Positions 50,396-62,462 of a stretch of DNA of 64,000 nt are shown in pieces. Positions within the stretch are counted from its first letter, which is position 1; each line of letters begins with the position of its first letter. Origin of the DNA: Sinonovacula constricta (taxonomy: Eukaryota; Mollusca; Bivalvia; Cardiida; Solecurtidae); NCBI GenBank assembly GCA_007844125.1, contig CM017563.1, positions 18,992,347 to 19,056,346 on the forward strand, given 5' to 3'. A model generated the notes under the pieces. The model was not told the DNA's origin, did no database searches, and saw only the letters and a program-made list of their open reading frames with translations. The translations under genes and the position numbers were made by a program.

Positions 50396-50829
50396 CACAG
50401 TTGTATAAATGCGGCAACTATATATTAAATGGAGTATTTTCATCTTTATAATATTTACTTGATTTAACCATAAATACAATCCGCTAAAGTCAGAGAGGCC
50501 TTCGGCATCAAATAAAGAAGTTGCAGAAAAAAATCTACGTATTTTCTTATCACCCCTCGGACGAATTATATCTCAAAACGCTCTTTTAAATGTTACTGCG
50601 TGTCTAAAAAGCGGTTCATTGCTTTGAAATTATAAAATCGAATCTCTACTAATGCTTTACATAAGCGTTTTTACTGTAATGTCAATATTCTGATTTAAAT
50701 GTTAGATGTTTGTATTGTTTCATTTGAGTAATTTAAGACTAGATATTAGACAATGTTTCCACAATTACACACTAAAAAACATACTCTATAACAAAAATGT
50801 TGCGAAATAATTACAAAGGCGAGAAAAAA

Positions 50830-51551
50830 AGTGAATCCGCCATTTTAAATACTCAGACGATGTCTCGAGATATAAATTAAAAATCTTCACTTTAAATGTT
50901 GTTTTAATAATGCTGCGGCTACGTTGTGGGAGGGGGGATTTGCCGACATTTTTGCCGATACCGTGCAGCGACATTCCTGTCATTATAGCACAGGGGCACT
51001 TATGAGGTGTCCAGGGACTGAACCCGGCCAGTCCTTTATACTGGCACCGACGAGTCAGGCGTAATGCTGTCCCCTTAGTCCCGAGCGTTAGGAGGAAAGC
51101 CACTTCTACGAAATTTAAAGTCTTTGGTTTGACACGGCCGGGATTTAAACCCGCGACCTCCAGATTTGCAAACCGACGCTCTACCTCTTGAGCTATTGCG
51201 GCTGGTGCTACGTTGTGGAACAACCTTCCGATTTCTTTAAGAAAAAAACAACTCAAAGCCTATATATGTAGCTTGGTATGTATGTTATAAGAATCGAACT
51301 TGATACCTGTTGTCCGTTTTACATCAGTCATACAATGTATGCATATTCTAATTTTAATCCAAAACTAAAACTTTGTTTATTAGTTATTCTTTAACTATAT
51401 TATCTCATTCGTATCTTGTTTTTATATAATTTAACTTTACCATGTTTTGGTCAGTTTTATTATTTGTTTGTGTTGTTGTTGTTTTTCTCATTTGTAAAGC
51501 TCTTAGAATATTTTATTTTATAAACGCTGTATAAATGTTGCATTGTATTGT
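50830..51551 (+). pseudogene. 3' end of a non-LTR retrotransposon, split by a SINE
   Basis: With the SINE at 50930-51206 set aside, the sequence reads Ala-Ala-Thr-Leu-Trp-Asn-Asn-Leu-Pro-Ile-Ser-Leu-Arg and continues to 'KAYI', with TAA at 51288. This matches the common C-terminal signature of LINE ORF2 proteins (W-N-x-L-P...LK.YL). Downstream, 51493-51551 (TGTAAAGCTCTTAGAATATT, then TTATAAACGCTGTATAAATG) resembles the 3' tail of such elements. Upstream, an 'S-D-D-V-S-R-Y' stretch at about 50850-50880 may be part of the same frame with shifts. It is a short, old fragment. Confidence 0.55.
50930..51206 (-). mobile_element. tRNA-Cys-like SINE, copy 1, with 12-bp target duplication
   Basis: The minus-strand head has A box TAGCTCAAGAGGTAGAGC (complement of 51178-51195) and B box GGTTTAAATCC (51141-51151). 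Their 44-nt start-to-start spacing is typical of class I tRNAs. The TTTGCAAATCTGGAGGTCGC segment resembles the tRNA-Cys anticodon region. The tRNA-unrelated body extends to a G/A-rich 3' end near 50930. GCTACGTTGTGG occurs on both sides (50918-50929 and 51207-51218), a 12-bp target-site duplication. It aligns end to end with the copy at 63100-63371. The open frame across it on the minus strand is not a gene. Confidence 0.93.
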
Positions 51552-52139
51552 GGATTTTATTTTAGGCTGATACCTACTGACTTTTGCCATACTACATGTA
51601 CATATCAAGCATTTGACGTCACATGACATTCAACTGCGCAACAAATCAGCAGAGTAAAATTAGATTATTGGAACATTGTCCTCATTCCCATTCTCTTAGA
51701 CCTGATTGATTCATCAATTCTATTAATCTAAAAACAAAATTATGTTAATATGTAAGAGGCGAAGACGTCATCCAAAGCAACGTCACGCTGGCTTTCGGCT
51801 ACATAGCAAAATCTGCGTAGGTGAGTGGCATCTGTTTAAAAAGCACATTTTAGAAACTATTATTTCTATATTATGTACAAGGTTTGTTTATTGTTGCGTT
51901 TTGAAACAATGTAAACACTTTATATATGGTTGTCAACCCGGCGACTGGATTGTGGAATAAACACGAAAAAGTGTCGGAAGAATACATTTAATGTGCTTTG
52001 CTTCTATCCTTTTGTGTTGACATAGTATCTTATGTTGTATCTGTAAATGTCTTGGATAAAACATATTTTATTTAAAATGTTTCAGATTTTAAACTTGTTT
52101 TACCTGAACATTCGATACCTACGACCATTGCATTTATAC
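51552..52139. other. AT-rich noncoding stretch
   Basis: A 72-codon open frame at 51742-51960 has no recognised domain; nothing else is seen. Confidence 0.5.
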
Positions 52140-53480
52140 ATTCAATAAAAGCCGAATCAGTCTGTTCGTCTAGTCCATCATTCCGTCCAGTCAATAAATC
52201 CAGTCCATCTGCCCGGTCTAATTAGTCTGTCAATTCAGTCAGTCTGTCCAGTCAATCAGTCCATTCAGTCAGTCTGATTGCCCAGTCAATCAATCCGACC
52301 GTCCAGTCAATCAGTCCATCCAGTCAGTCTGCCCAGTCAATCAATCCGACCGTCAAGTCAATCAGTCCGTCCAGGCAATCGGTCTGTCCAGTTAATCAGT
52401 CTGTCTGCCCAGTCAATCTGTCCAGTCAGTCTGTCCAGTCCGCCCAGTCAATCAATCCGACCGTCAAGTCAATCAAACCAGGCAATCGGTCTGTCCAGTT
52501 AATCAGTCTGTCTGCCCAGTCAATCTGTCCAGTCAGTCTGTCCACCCAATCAGTCCGTCTGGTCGATTTGTCGGTCTGCCAAGTCAATCGTTTGGTCTGC
52601 CCAGTCAATCAGTTCGTCCAGTAAGTCCGTCTGTTCAGTCAGTCCAGTCAATCAGTCCAGCCAGCCAGTCCAGTCAACCTGGTCTGCCCAGTCAATCTGT
52701 CTGCTTCTTCAATCAGTCCATCCAGTAAGTCCGTCCGGTTGGTAAATCCAGTAAGTCAAATCTGTCCATCCAGTCAATCAGTCCATCCAGTCAATCAGTC
52801 TGCCCAGTCAGTCCATCCATCCAGTCAATCAGTCAAGTCGACCTGGTCTGCTGTCAATCAGTCCGCCCAGTCAGTCCAGTCAACCTGGTTTGCCCAGTCA
52901 GTCTGTCTGCTCAGTCCATCCAGTAAGTCCGTCCGGTTGGTAAATCCAGTCAGTCAAATCTGTCCATCCAGTCAATTAGTCCATCCAGTCAATCAGTCAA
53001 GTCGACCTGGTCTGCTGTCAATCAGTCCAGCCAGCCAGTCCAGTCAACCTGGTTTGCCCAGTCAGTCTGTCTGCTCAGTCCATCCAGTAAGTCCGTCCGG
53101 TTGGTAAATCCAGTCAATCAAATCTGTCCATCCAGTCAATCCAGTCAATCAGTCTGCCCAGTCAGTCCATCCATCCAGTCAATCAGTCAAGTCGACCTGG
53201 TCTGCTGTCAATCAGTCTGCCCAGTCAGTCCACCCAGTCAATCAGTCCATCCAGTCAATCGGTCAGTCTGCCCAGTCAATCAGTCCATCAAGTGTGTCCA
53301 GTTGATCAGTCTGTCTGCCCAGTTAATCAGTCCAGTCGACCTGGTCCAACCAGTCAATCAGTTTGCCTAGTCAATCAGCCCGTCCAGTCAGTCAGTCTGC
53401 CCAGTCAATCAGTCCGTCCAGCCAGTCCATCAGTCCATCTAGTCAGTCCGTCCGGTCAGCCAATCCAGTCCAGTCCGGTC
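52140..53480. repeat. CAGTC-based minisatellite/satellite array
   Basis: About 1.3 kb built from CAGTCAATCAGTCCGTC, CCATCCAGT and CTGCCCAGTCAATC words with a 4-bp underlying grain. There are longer local duplications: a block starting GTCCGTCCGGTTGGTAAATC recurs at about 52730, 52927 and 53092. Pro-Ser-Gln-Ser-Val open frames on plus and their minus counterparts are artefacts. Confidence 0.95.
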
Positions 53481-53589
53481 TCTTAAGTTCGAGTCTCCTT
53501 TGTAACTGTCTAGTTTAAGTGTAAGTTGTCAATTCTTCATTTTTAGTCAACAGACAATGCATCAAGACAACACTTGGTTTAATAAATAT

Positions 53590-54360
53590 ACTGTTCATCA
53601 TTGTTATCATCATCATTATCATCATCATTAACAACAACAACAACTTTCAACAAAATTTTCATGTGGAACAACATCAACAAACTTTATCCTCATCAGCGGT
53701 GTCACCAATTGTTAACAAAATTTAAATGCAAATCATCATCTAAAAGTAATTTAAATTATAGCTTCTATAAATCATACTTCATAATTATCATAAGCAGCAG
53801 CAGCATCAACAGCAGTAATAACTTAATCAACAACAATAGCACTAATTATAATTATAATAATGTATTCTACATTCATTTAAAATGTTCATCGTCGTCATGG
53901 CAACAATACATTCATTTGAAATTTTCAACAATAATCAAAATTATAATAATTATTATCATCAAAATAACCATTGTCGTTGTCATCAACATCATTATCATCA
54001 TCAACATCATTATAATCATCAGCATTTAGGATTTTCATCAATAAACAAAATTATCATCATCATCTCAACCATCATCATCGTTATGTTTATTATCAATGAC
54101 AGCAACAGATAAAAATATCATCATTAACGACAACACTCAATCAATATCATCATTAACGACAACACTCATTCAAAAATGAAAACAAAATGATTTTATAAAT
54201 CCCGTTGGACAGAACTATTATAAAAACAACACAGAGATCACAATTTACTATATCATCATATTCAAAATCAGCAGCAACTGCAGTTGCAACAACAACACCA
54301 TTGGTAGCAGCAACAGCATAATCATTTGCATCATTTTTATTCACCAACATGACTTAATCA
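53590..54360. repeat. CAT/CAA/CAG trinucleotide-rich tract
   Basis: Degenerate ATC/ACA/AGC triplets without a fixed long period. It is simple-sequence expansion flanking the 43-bp array on its left. Open frames are compositional. Confidence 0.88.
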
Positions 54361-54469
54361 ACATTGATTAATTCCCATATCATGTTTGTCATAATAATAA
54401 TTATATAGTAATTAATCGTCTTAATTTTAATTAAAAAAGCATTTTATTACCATCAGCGTCACCCTCCTT

Positions 54470-56150
54470 TATCAATCATTATCGTACCATCAGTATTTCC
54501 ATCAGCGGCAGCATTTCTTTATTATCGTACAATCAGTATTTCCATCGGAGGCAGTATTTCTTCATTATCGTACCATCAGAGGCAGTATTTCTTCATTATC
54601 GTACCATCAGTATTTCCATCAGAGGCAGTATTTGTTTATTATCATACCATCAATATTTCCATCAGAGGCAGTATTTCTTCATTATCGTACCATCAATATT
54701 TCCATCAGAGGCAGTATTTGTTTATTATCGTACCATCAATATTTCCATCAGAGGCAGTATTTGTTTATTATCGTACAATCAGTATTTCCATCAGAGGCAG
54801 TATTTGTTTATTATCGTACCATCAGTATTCCTTCAGAGGCAGTATTTCTTCATTATTGTACCATCAGTATTTCCATCAGAGGCAGTATTTGTTTATTATT
54901 GTACCATCAGTATTTCCATCAGAGGCAGTATTTGTTTATTATCACTCCATCAGTATTTCCATCAGAGGCAGTATTTGTTTATTATTGTACCATCAGTATT
55001 TCCATCAGAGGCAGTATTTGTTTATTATCGTACCATCAGTATTTCCATCAGAGGCAGTATTTCTTCATTATTGTACCATTAGTATTTCCATCAGAGGCAG
55101 TATTTGTTTATTATCGTACCATCAGTATTTCCTTTAGAGGCAGTATTTGTTTATTATCGTACCATCTGTATTTCCATCAGAGGTAGTATTCGTTTATTAT
55201 CGTACCATCAGTATTTCCATCAGAGGCAGTATTTGTTTATTTTTGTACCATCAGTATTTCCATCAGAGGCAGTATTTCTGTATTATCGTACCATCAGTAT
55301 TTCCATCAGAGGCAGTATTTGTTTATTATTGAAACATCAGTATTTCCATCAGAGGCAGTATTTGTTTATTATCGTACCATCAGTATTTCCATCAGAGGCA
55401 GTATTTGTTTATTATCATACCATCTGTATTTCCATCAGAGGCAGTATTTGTTTATTATCGTACCATCAGTTTTTCCATCAGAGGCAGTATTTGTTTATTA
55501 TCGTTCCATCAGTATTTCCATCAGAGGCAGTATTTGTTTATACTCGTACCATCAGTATTTCCATCAGAGGCAGTATTTGTTTATTATCCTACCATCAGTA
55601 TTTCCATCAGAGGCAGTATTTCTTTATTATCGTTCCATCAGTATTTCCATCAGAGGCAGTATTTGTTTATTATCGTACCATCAGTATTTCCATCAGAGGC
55701 AGTATTTGTTTATAATCGTACAATCAGTATTTCCATCAGAGGCAGTATTTCTTTATTATCGTTCCATCAGTATTTCCATCAGAGGCAGTATTTGTCTATT
55801 ATCGTACCATCAGTATTTCCATCAGAGGCAGTATTTGTTTATTATCGTACCATCAATATTTCCATCAGAGGTAGTATTTGTTAATTATCGTTCCATCAGC
55901 ATTCCTTCAAAAGCAGTATTTGTTTATTATCGTACCATCAGTATTTCCATCAGAGACAGTATTTCTTTATTATCGTACCATCAGTATTTCCATCAGAGGC
56001 AGTATTTGTTTATTATCGTTCCATCAGTATTTCCATCAGAGGCAGTATTTGTTTATTATCGTACAATCAGTATTTCCATCAGAGACAGTATTTGTTTGTT
56101 ATCGTACCATCAGTATTTCCATCAGAGTTAGTATTTCTTTATTATCGTAA
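54470..56150. repeat. 43-bp minisatellite, about 39 units, open in all forward frames
   Basis: The unit is ATCAGTATTTCCATCAGAGG, CAGTATTTGTTTATTATCGT, ACC. It contains no TAA, TAG or TGA in any phase. Because 43 is not a multiple of three, each forward frame cycles through all phases and encodes the same 43-residue repeat (…VPSVFPSEAVFVYYRTISIS…), giving overlapping open frames up to 270 codons. Units differ by scattered substitutions. No start context or splice signals support translation. Confidence 0.97.
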
Positions 56151-57430
56151 CACAATCATCTTCATCATCATCATCACAATAATCAACAACACATTTGTCA
56201 TCATCATCATCATCAACAACAATATCATAACATTATAAGCATCAGCAAAAACATCACCAGCATTACCATCAACCTCATAACCATTATCAACAATGACATT
56301 ATTATAAGCATAAATGACAGCATCATAATCATTATCAGCAGCATCATAAAGAAGCTGCAGCATAACCATCGTCGGCATCATCATCAATCTCATCAACATC
56401 AACAACATAAGCACTATCATATTTAGCAGAAACATATAACCATCATGATTAGTATGACATCATCAACAACAACATACTCATCAGCAGCAGCAACAGTCAA
56501 CAGAAGTAAATGCAGGCGTATTATTACATAATGATTTAATTAAAAAATAATACAATGACACAATCATCATCCATCATTATCAACATAGTCATTAACAACA
56601 TCAATAGCAGCAACATCAGCAGCACCATAACCATTATAATGATCATAAAAAAAAACAACAACCATAGCGTCATTATAATCAGCATCAAGCATCATGATCA
56701 TCATAAGCAGCAACAGCAAAACCATCACCATCATAATCATTATAAGTATTAATCATCATCATTATAATATATTATCATTTTCAGCATCATCATCATCATC
56801 ATCATCATAATCATCAACAACATAACCATCATCATTAGCAGCAGCAGTACTTCGGTCATGTTCATTTTCCACAATCTTCAGCAGCAACATCATCATTAAA
56901 AACATAAATCATAAATTTTATCAGCATTACATCAACATCATCAGAAGCAGCATCAAAATCTTCAACATCACAATCATTATTATAATCATTTTCATCATTA
57001 TGATAAACAGCTTAACCATAGTCAGCATCAGCATCAACATAACCATCATCATCATCATCATCAACATAACCATCATCATCATTATCATAAACATAACCAT
57101 CATCATCATCATCATCAACATAACCATCATCATCATCATCATCATCATCAAAATAACCCTCATCATCAACATAACCATCTTCATCATCATTATCAACATA
57201 ACCATCATCATCAAAATAACCCTTATCATTATCAAACCATTATCTTGATCATCATCAGCAACAGCAGCATTCTCATTGTAATTATCAACAGCTGAACTAC
57301 CATTATCATTATCATCATCACCAGCAGCAGCAGCATATCCAACAGTATTATAATCATTTTATACCAGGCATCATCAACTGCAGCAGCATCAACATCACCA
57401 GAATCACTATCATGATTGCATAATCATCAA
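56151..57430. repeat. ATC/CAT/CAG trinucleotide-rich tract
   Basis: Degenerate triplet array, with CATCATCATCATCA purest at about 57040-57230. It continues the tract left of the 43-bp array, so the 43-bp repeat is embedded in it. Open frames are compositional. Confidence 0.93.
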
Positions 57431-58435
57431 ACGCCATCAGGTACATGTATGTAAGACACAGACTTCGAGAATCTTTAGTTACCTCAAATATCAACTTTTC
57501 TTGAGCTGTTTAAATTAAGGTGTTTTAGATTTATAAACCTTAGACAATAAGTATTCTTCCATATCGTTTAGAAAATAAAATAAACTAAGCGAGACATTTT
57601 CTCCTTGGTTGACTTCACAATTACAATCAAATACCTGGGATATGTCGATAACAGACTATATTAATTAAATTACCATTGACAAATATTTGTAACTTGTTGC
57701 CAATATGCAGGATCGAATCAACGGCTTTCGAAAAGTCAATAATATGCAGAAAAATTGTGTCTCTGAGGGGCGGAGAAATTTTCAAATGCTGTAATTGCGG
57801 TGCTGTTTTGATTTTTTTTTAACTAAATCCACTTAAACAGTTTTTTAAGACCTTTTCAAGAGTTGCTTTTTTTCCATTTAAAAAAAGGTGCAACTGGAAA
57901 GAATTTTAAACATATCGAAAAATTAAGTGACTTTCTCACTGATAAAGCCATTACGGTATGGTATCTAGGGGAATTTAAGGATCTAGGGATTTTATAATGC
58001 AATTTACAATGGAAAGGTTATTGATATTTTTTGTAAAATGAGTTTTGTGTGACAAAGTAAACTAATGTAGCACTTTGGCTGGTGAATTTGGAAGTCCGCC
58101 GCTCTCTGTTAAGAGAAACTTGCATTGAAAAATACTGGTTAAAAAAAATATATTTGAATTTTTTAAATTCAAATGATTCACTATTAAGGACTTTCTGGAA
58201 ACTTTACCAGGAATCCTGGATGAAATATTTACAGACGTTACTGCAGATTTATTAATTTACTTAATTTTGAAAACAGGTAACTGGAAGTCTTGACTACACA
58301 TAATTGGTCTACATTTAATTAGAGAGTTTGCCACAAATAAGACAGATGCAGATTATTTGCACACGTTGTAAAGGTCTTATTTGAACATTTTTCTTAATTT
58401 GAAATATAGTTTATCTTTATAAAGTTTCAGATGCT
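57431..58435. other. AT-rich noncoding stretch
   Basis: I see no gene or recurring repeat. Confidence 0.55.
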
Positions 58436-58640
58436 TTGAGCATCCCCAAACCAACCAGGCTGTAGGGTTGAGTTGTGAAAACACATACATGCAACAGTAA
58501 GCTTAAAAAATACTAAGCTTTTAAAGAAAATTCTGTCTGTTGACTGCTTAGGTCCCAGATAGGGACCCTTACTGTGTATATATATCTATTATTTGCTGTG
58601 ATAAAGTTGAATGGATCTTGATTTACACCACGCCACCCCA
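58436..58640 (+). repeat. Dispersed repeat family B, copy 2
   Basis: Matches 29085-29285 in the same orientation, including CCAAACCAACCAGGC, GTAAGCTTAAAAAATACTAA, CTTACTGTGTATATATATCT, GAATGGATCTTGATTTACAC and the CCACCCC-rich end. Confidence 0.8.
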
Positions 58641-60803
58641 CCCCTCCCACCAAAATGTTCTGGATCCCCCCCTGTTTATTTGCCATATGATTTATATCTG
58701 TTTATTTCTATAAACTTAAAGGCCCCTTCATTGAGGCATCGTTTCTTACTTTATTCTGTTTGCTATACTTTTATGTTGATTATACACCATTATATTATAT
58801 GTTAATAATTGATTTGATATTGGCCATGTTATTTGTCCGAGGGCAGTCGCATTGGCCTGTGTTCTTATAACATTTCACATTTAATACTTAATTATAACAA
58901 AGAACAACTAAAAAAATAACAGAACATTTTATCAGTTTGTTTGGAAATGCTACATTTGGTAACTAATATTGGTCAGTAGGATTGTTGTACAACAAAATGC
59001 CAGACTGTCTATTGTGATTCCTGCAAAATTTATAACTCATTCGGTTAAACACTACCAATTCATGCTGTGAATGTTTGAAAACTGAGAATATTTTGTTTAA
59101 TAAATTTATGCAACCTGTCGGGGTCTACACACAGACTGAGTTAAAACATTCCCCAGAGCTTCTTGTTGAAATCTATATCATTTTTAGCCCTGCCTTATTA
59201 GCCAATCAAAATACTTCAAATGTGGGCTTAATATCTATATCATTTTTCAGCTTAGGGCCCCAAAAGTGTTATAGATATTGGTACGGTTTTAAAGCAGGCT
59301 GTTGTGTTATTGAACGTGGCAGGTGCTTTTTTATAAGACTAATATTGTATAGTTATTTAATAAATAATGTTAAAACAAGCCACTGTAGTATATTTGCTTG
59401 AGAGTTAACAACTTTGGTATGTCATGGCCTGGGATCGAGCCCGGGGCCTCCTGTACCTGTTTCAGGTTCTGTATCAGGTAAGGTATTCATGGCATGCTTT
59501 ACACAATGAAGACAGCATTATACGTTTCATGTTAGCAATGTCTGCAAAAAGTTTAAATATTGGTGGGATGATAAACCAAGCAAAATAACAAACAAGTCAA
59601 CCAACAAGTCTGTTTATTGTATTCTATCTGTACAAGCAAAACCAACAAGTAATATCCAGAGACAATATCATTCTGCCTAGTTTATTGTTTGGCTGTTAAT
59701 TTAAACAAAAAACACTGAAGATACTTAACATCAGTCATCAAAATTTTTAAGTCAACGTTTTACTTAGGTCAGTAAAAAGTAATGACAAGTGCTGAGTATT
59801 TTCACACTAAAAGGCAATAATCTAATAACAGGTTATACATAAACAAAGTAGAATCATGGAAAAAGGACACTAAGAAATGTGACATGTGGGGACTGGACAA
59901 AATCTCTAACCCACCCATCCCCAACCTCACACACCCCAACACGCCCCCCACCCCACCCACCCCCCAAAACAAAACAAAACAACAACAACAAAAATTAATA
60001 GCTTTGCAAACCAAAATTTTCATGATCACAGAGGTTTTCACTTATTTGCAAGTCCAAGATTGAAATAAATCTTACTTTAACAGTGGGGGAATTCCCTTCA
60101 CTTATGTCAAAATGAGCGGAAGGTATTCTGTCTAGGGAGGGGAGTGGGATTTGTCCTTCACCTATTGCAATTAGTAAATAATATAGTGATTGGTTTGGCA
60201 GTCAATGTTTTAATTTTAATTTATGTTAACCTTTTTTACTTATGTTTGAAAAGTACAGACAGTATTGAAATTCATGTGACATTAAGGGATAAAAGCTATA
60301 AAAAAAAGAGAAAAGGATAAAAAAAAATAATCATAAACAACAAAGTCCAAAAAGGCCAACAGCACTAACAAAGGTAGGTTCAAACAACTGTAAATTAAAA
60401 ACAAATAACAAAGATAATATGGTGATCATGACAAATAGAGCATAACAAACAATCCCTGAAAAAGCATGACATATATCATAAATCTACTTATATCATAAAT
60501 GTCACTTATACTTATATAGTTTGGAGGTCAATGTTTTACTTTAACAATAATAAGTTAAGCTGATATTTATGTTTCAAAAAAGTAACAATCATAGAATAAG
60601 ATTTAGAGGTCAATGTTTTACTTCAACCATAAATATTTAAACAGATTTATATATATAAAAAAATGTCTTTATACCTTTGTACGTAAATCAGTAGAAACTT
60701 AAAGAGCTGACTTTTATGAAAAAAAAGTTATAATATAAACAATAAAATGAAACAAAACAAAAAATTGAGCATAATTAACAATCCAAAGAGTCAAGTGATA
60801 GCA
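58641..60803. other. Noncoding stretch with a CCCCACC/AAAAC patch
   Basis: 59910-59995 is C-rich then CAAAA-rich simple sequence. GGGATCGAGCCCGGGGCC at about 59431 resembles a tRNA T-arm on the minus strand without an accompanying A box. AT-rich, duplicated phrases (GAGGTCAATGTTTTACTT) recur at about 60525 and 60606. No gene is supported; the open frame at 59075-59401 has no known domain. Confidence 0.5.
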
Positions 60804-61695
60804 ACAGGCTGTCAACCAGGTCTTCTCCAAAATACAGGAGGATTATAGGAATTGTGTGTTTGTTTATTGGGTTTGTCCTCCCACCAACAGTATTTCAGTT
60901 ATCCGGAGATGGTATCCACTTGAAGCAGATATAGTGCTGCTTTCACTGTGTATAACATGCCGTGAACACCTGGCATGATACCACACCCAGTCACATTATC
61001 CTGCCACCGGGCCAACTTGTTGTGGAACTACCCTTATATTTGCTTGTGCATTAGCCAGGGAGCTATACCACTACCATTTTTAATGACAAAGAACCCGTGG
61101 CCTCCCATACCTGGTGACCACACTCTCCATAAGGATAAAGGCATTTTTGGATAATTTTGAAACAAAATATCGGAGTTTCCAACTTAAAATAGTTTCATTT
61201 ACTGGGACTTATACTACAATTTATACCTGTAGACTTACTGTTTCTACAATAATCAATTTTCAAAATGTCTACCGTAAAAGTGTTGGAAACCATTAACTTT
61301 GAACAACATCATCACAATCCAAGCAGAAGGCCACAGCAAAGCTCATCAACATCATCTGAATGGTCACCTAAAAGACCTGTCCTATTGCACTGCCTTGCAA
61401 GGTGACCATAGATGATGGAAAGGAGCACAGCAGCATTGTCTGAAGGATTGATGATGCAGGCATAGAAATTCTTTTACTTGTAAAAAAAGAAGCCAAGAAC
61501 AGTATCAAAGCAATATTTACACTCTTCATGAATCATTTATTAGCAACAAATTTTCTAAAAATTTACTAAAAAATATAGGAATATTTCTAAAAATATAAGA
61601 ACACAGAAGAAAATATAGGAGTCTTTTCAGAATATAGGATTTTTATCCAAAATATAGGAGAAATAAAGGAATATAGGAATCAGTTGACAGCCTGT
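60804..61695. mobile_element. Candidate 0.9-kb element with ACAGGCTGTCAAC inverted ends
   Basis: ACAGGCTGTCAAC (60804-60816) is perfectly inverted as GTTGACAGCCTGT (61683-61695), with further ATATAGGA-type motifs just inside both ends. Inside, on the minus strand at about 60850-61090, is a SINE-like body (GCCAGGTGTTCACGGCATGT, then ATACACAGTGAAAGCAGCAC). 61300-61480 has a less AT-rich composition but no protein I recognise. Target duplications are unclear. Confidence 0.4.
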
Positions 61696-62345
61696 AGCAA
61701 GTATAGTCATAGCAGACGGCACTTAGTTCCTAACAACAATAGTAAACTCTGACTATATATAGATAAAAAAATCTTAAAGATACTATGATAATATTGACAA
61801 ATTGAGCATAACAACCACTCCCTGAAAAAAATGAGCTGAATTATAAACAAAAGTGTCACTCAAATGTTTGGACTAGGTATGGGCAATGAGGTATTTGCTG
61901 ACTGTATATAGTTTCAATGTGATGTCACAGGCTCTGATAACACACTTGTGTTTTTAATGCTGTTTTATTTATGGATTTGCATTCCTGAGCATAGAAATCA
62001 CACCACTGCATTGGAAGGAAACAGGATTTTTGATTCGCCAGTCTGTTATATCACAGTAGTTAATCTATAACTAAATAGAAAACTGGAAATCTGAAAATCC
62101 AAGAGCAGTTTATAATGGGCGGGTTTCAAATCCAATTGAAGCGAAAATCATGTGCTTTAGTCAAAGTGGGATGATACCAACATTAATCGTAGATTTGGCA
62201 AAGCATGGGTTTTCTAATAAGTAAATGTTGCAAGTTAAGCATAACAAACAATCCATTTGAATATTCACAACTAATTTCAACTGTGGATACAGGTGTGATA
62301 GTTGTGCTTTCAGTTAAGAAGAAGGCACTGTAACTGAAAGGTCTG
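61696..62345. other. Probable 3' untranslated/downstream region of the minus-strand gene
   Basis: This lies immediately downstream of the stop codon at 62346-62348 on the minus strand. A possible poly(A) signal (AATAAA on minus, TTTATT at about 61965) is present, but the transcript end cannot be fixed from sequence alone. Confidence 0.4.
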
Positions 62346-62462
62346 TCAGTCCAGGTTTAACTTCAAGCCGTATTTCACCTTGGGAAGGACACAAAGCATC
62401 TCAAAGAGGAGGTTTGCTGCAGTGAGAGCGGTGGTGCCCTGGAAGTCATACGGTGGCGACAC
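62346..62462 (-). CDS. Terminal coding exon of an unidentified host gene
   Basis: On the minus strand the sequence TGTGTATTACAG is a proper 3' splice site. It is followed by 39 in-frame codons starting Val-Ser-Pro-Pro-Tyr-Asp-Phe-Gln-Gly and continuing 'TTALTAANLLFEML', 'CVLPKVKYGLKLNLD' to TGA (62346-62348). The intron phase is 0 and the exon is 117 bp. Codon use is mixed and GC-richer than the surroundings (CTC, CTG, GCC, ACC, AAG), as expected for real coding sequence. The peptide looks like a small amphipathic helix plus a basic tail. I do not recognise the family and assign no function. No earlier exon is evident between 62470 and 64000, so the gene would extend past the right edge. An alternative is a processed remnant, but the intact splice acceptor argues against that. 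Confidence 0.6.
   Translation of the reverse strand: MSPPYDFQGTTALTAANLLFEMLCVLPKVKYGLKLNLD

Noticed and set aside
50786..51256. 156-codon minus-strand open frame
   Set aside because: It lies across the tRNA-Cys-like SINE and the LINE flank; the residues are translated SINE sequence.
52278..53486. Pro/Ser/Gln-rich open frames
   Set aside because: They are translations of the CAGTC tandem array, present on both strands.
54470..56150. CRISPR-like array
   Set aside because: Units are contiguous 43-bp repeats with no unique spacers, in a eukaryotic context.
59424..59480. Short ATG frame ending at a CAG|GTAAGG donor, and a T-arm-like motif
   Set aside because: Only 18 codons, and GGGATCGAGCCCGGGG looks like a tRNA-derived fragment. 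Neither an exon nor a SINE could be completed.
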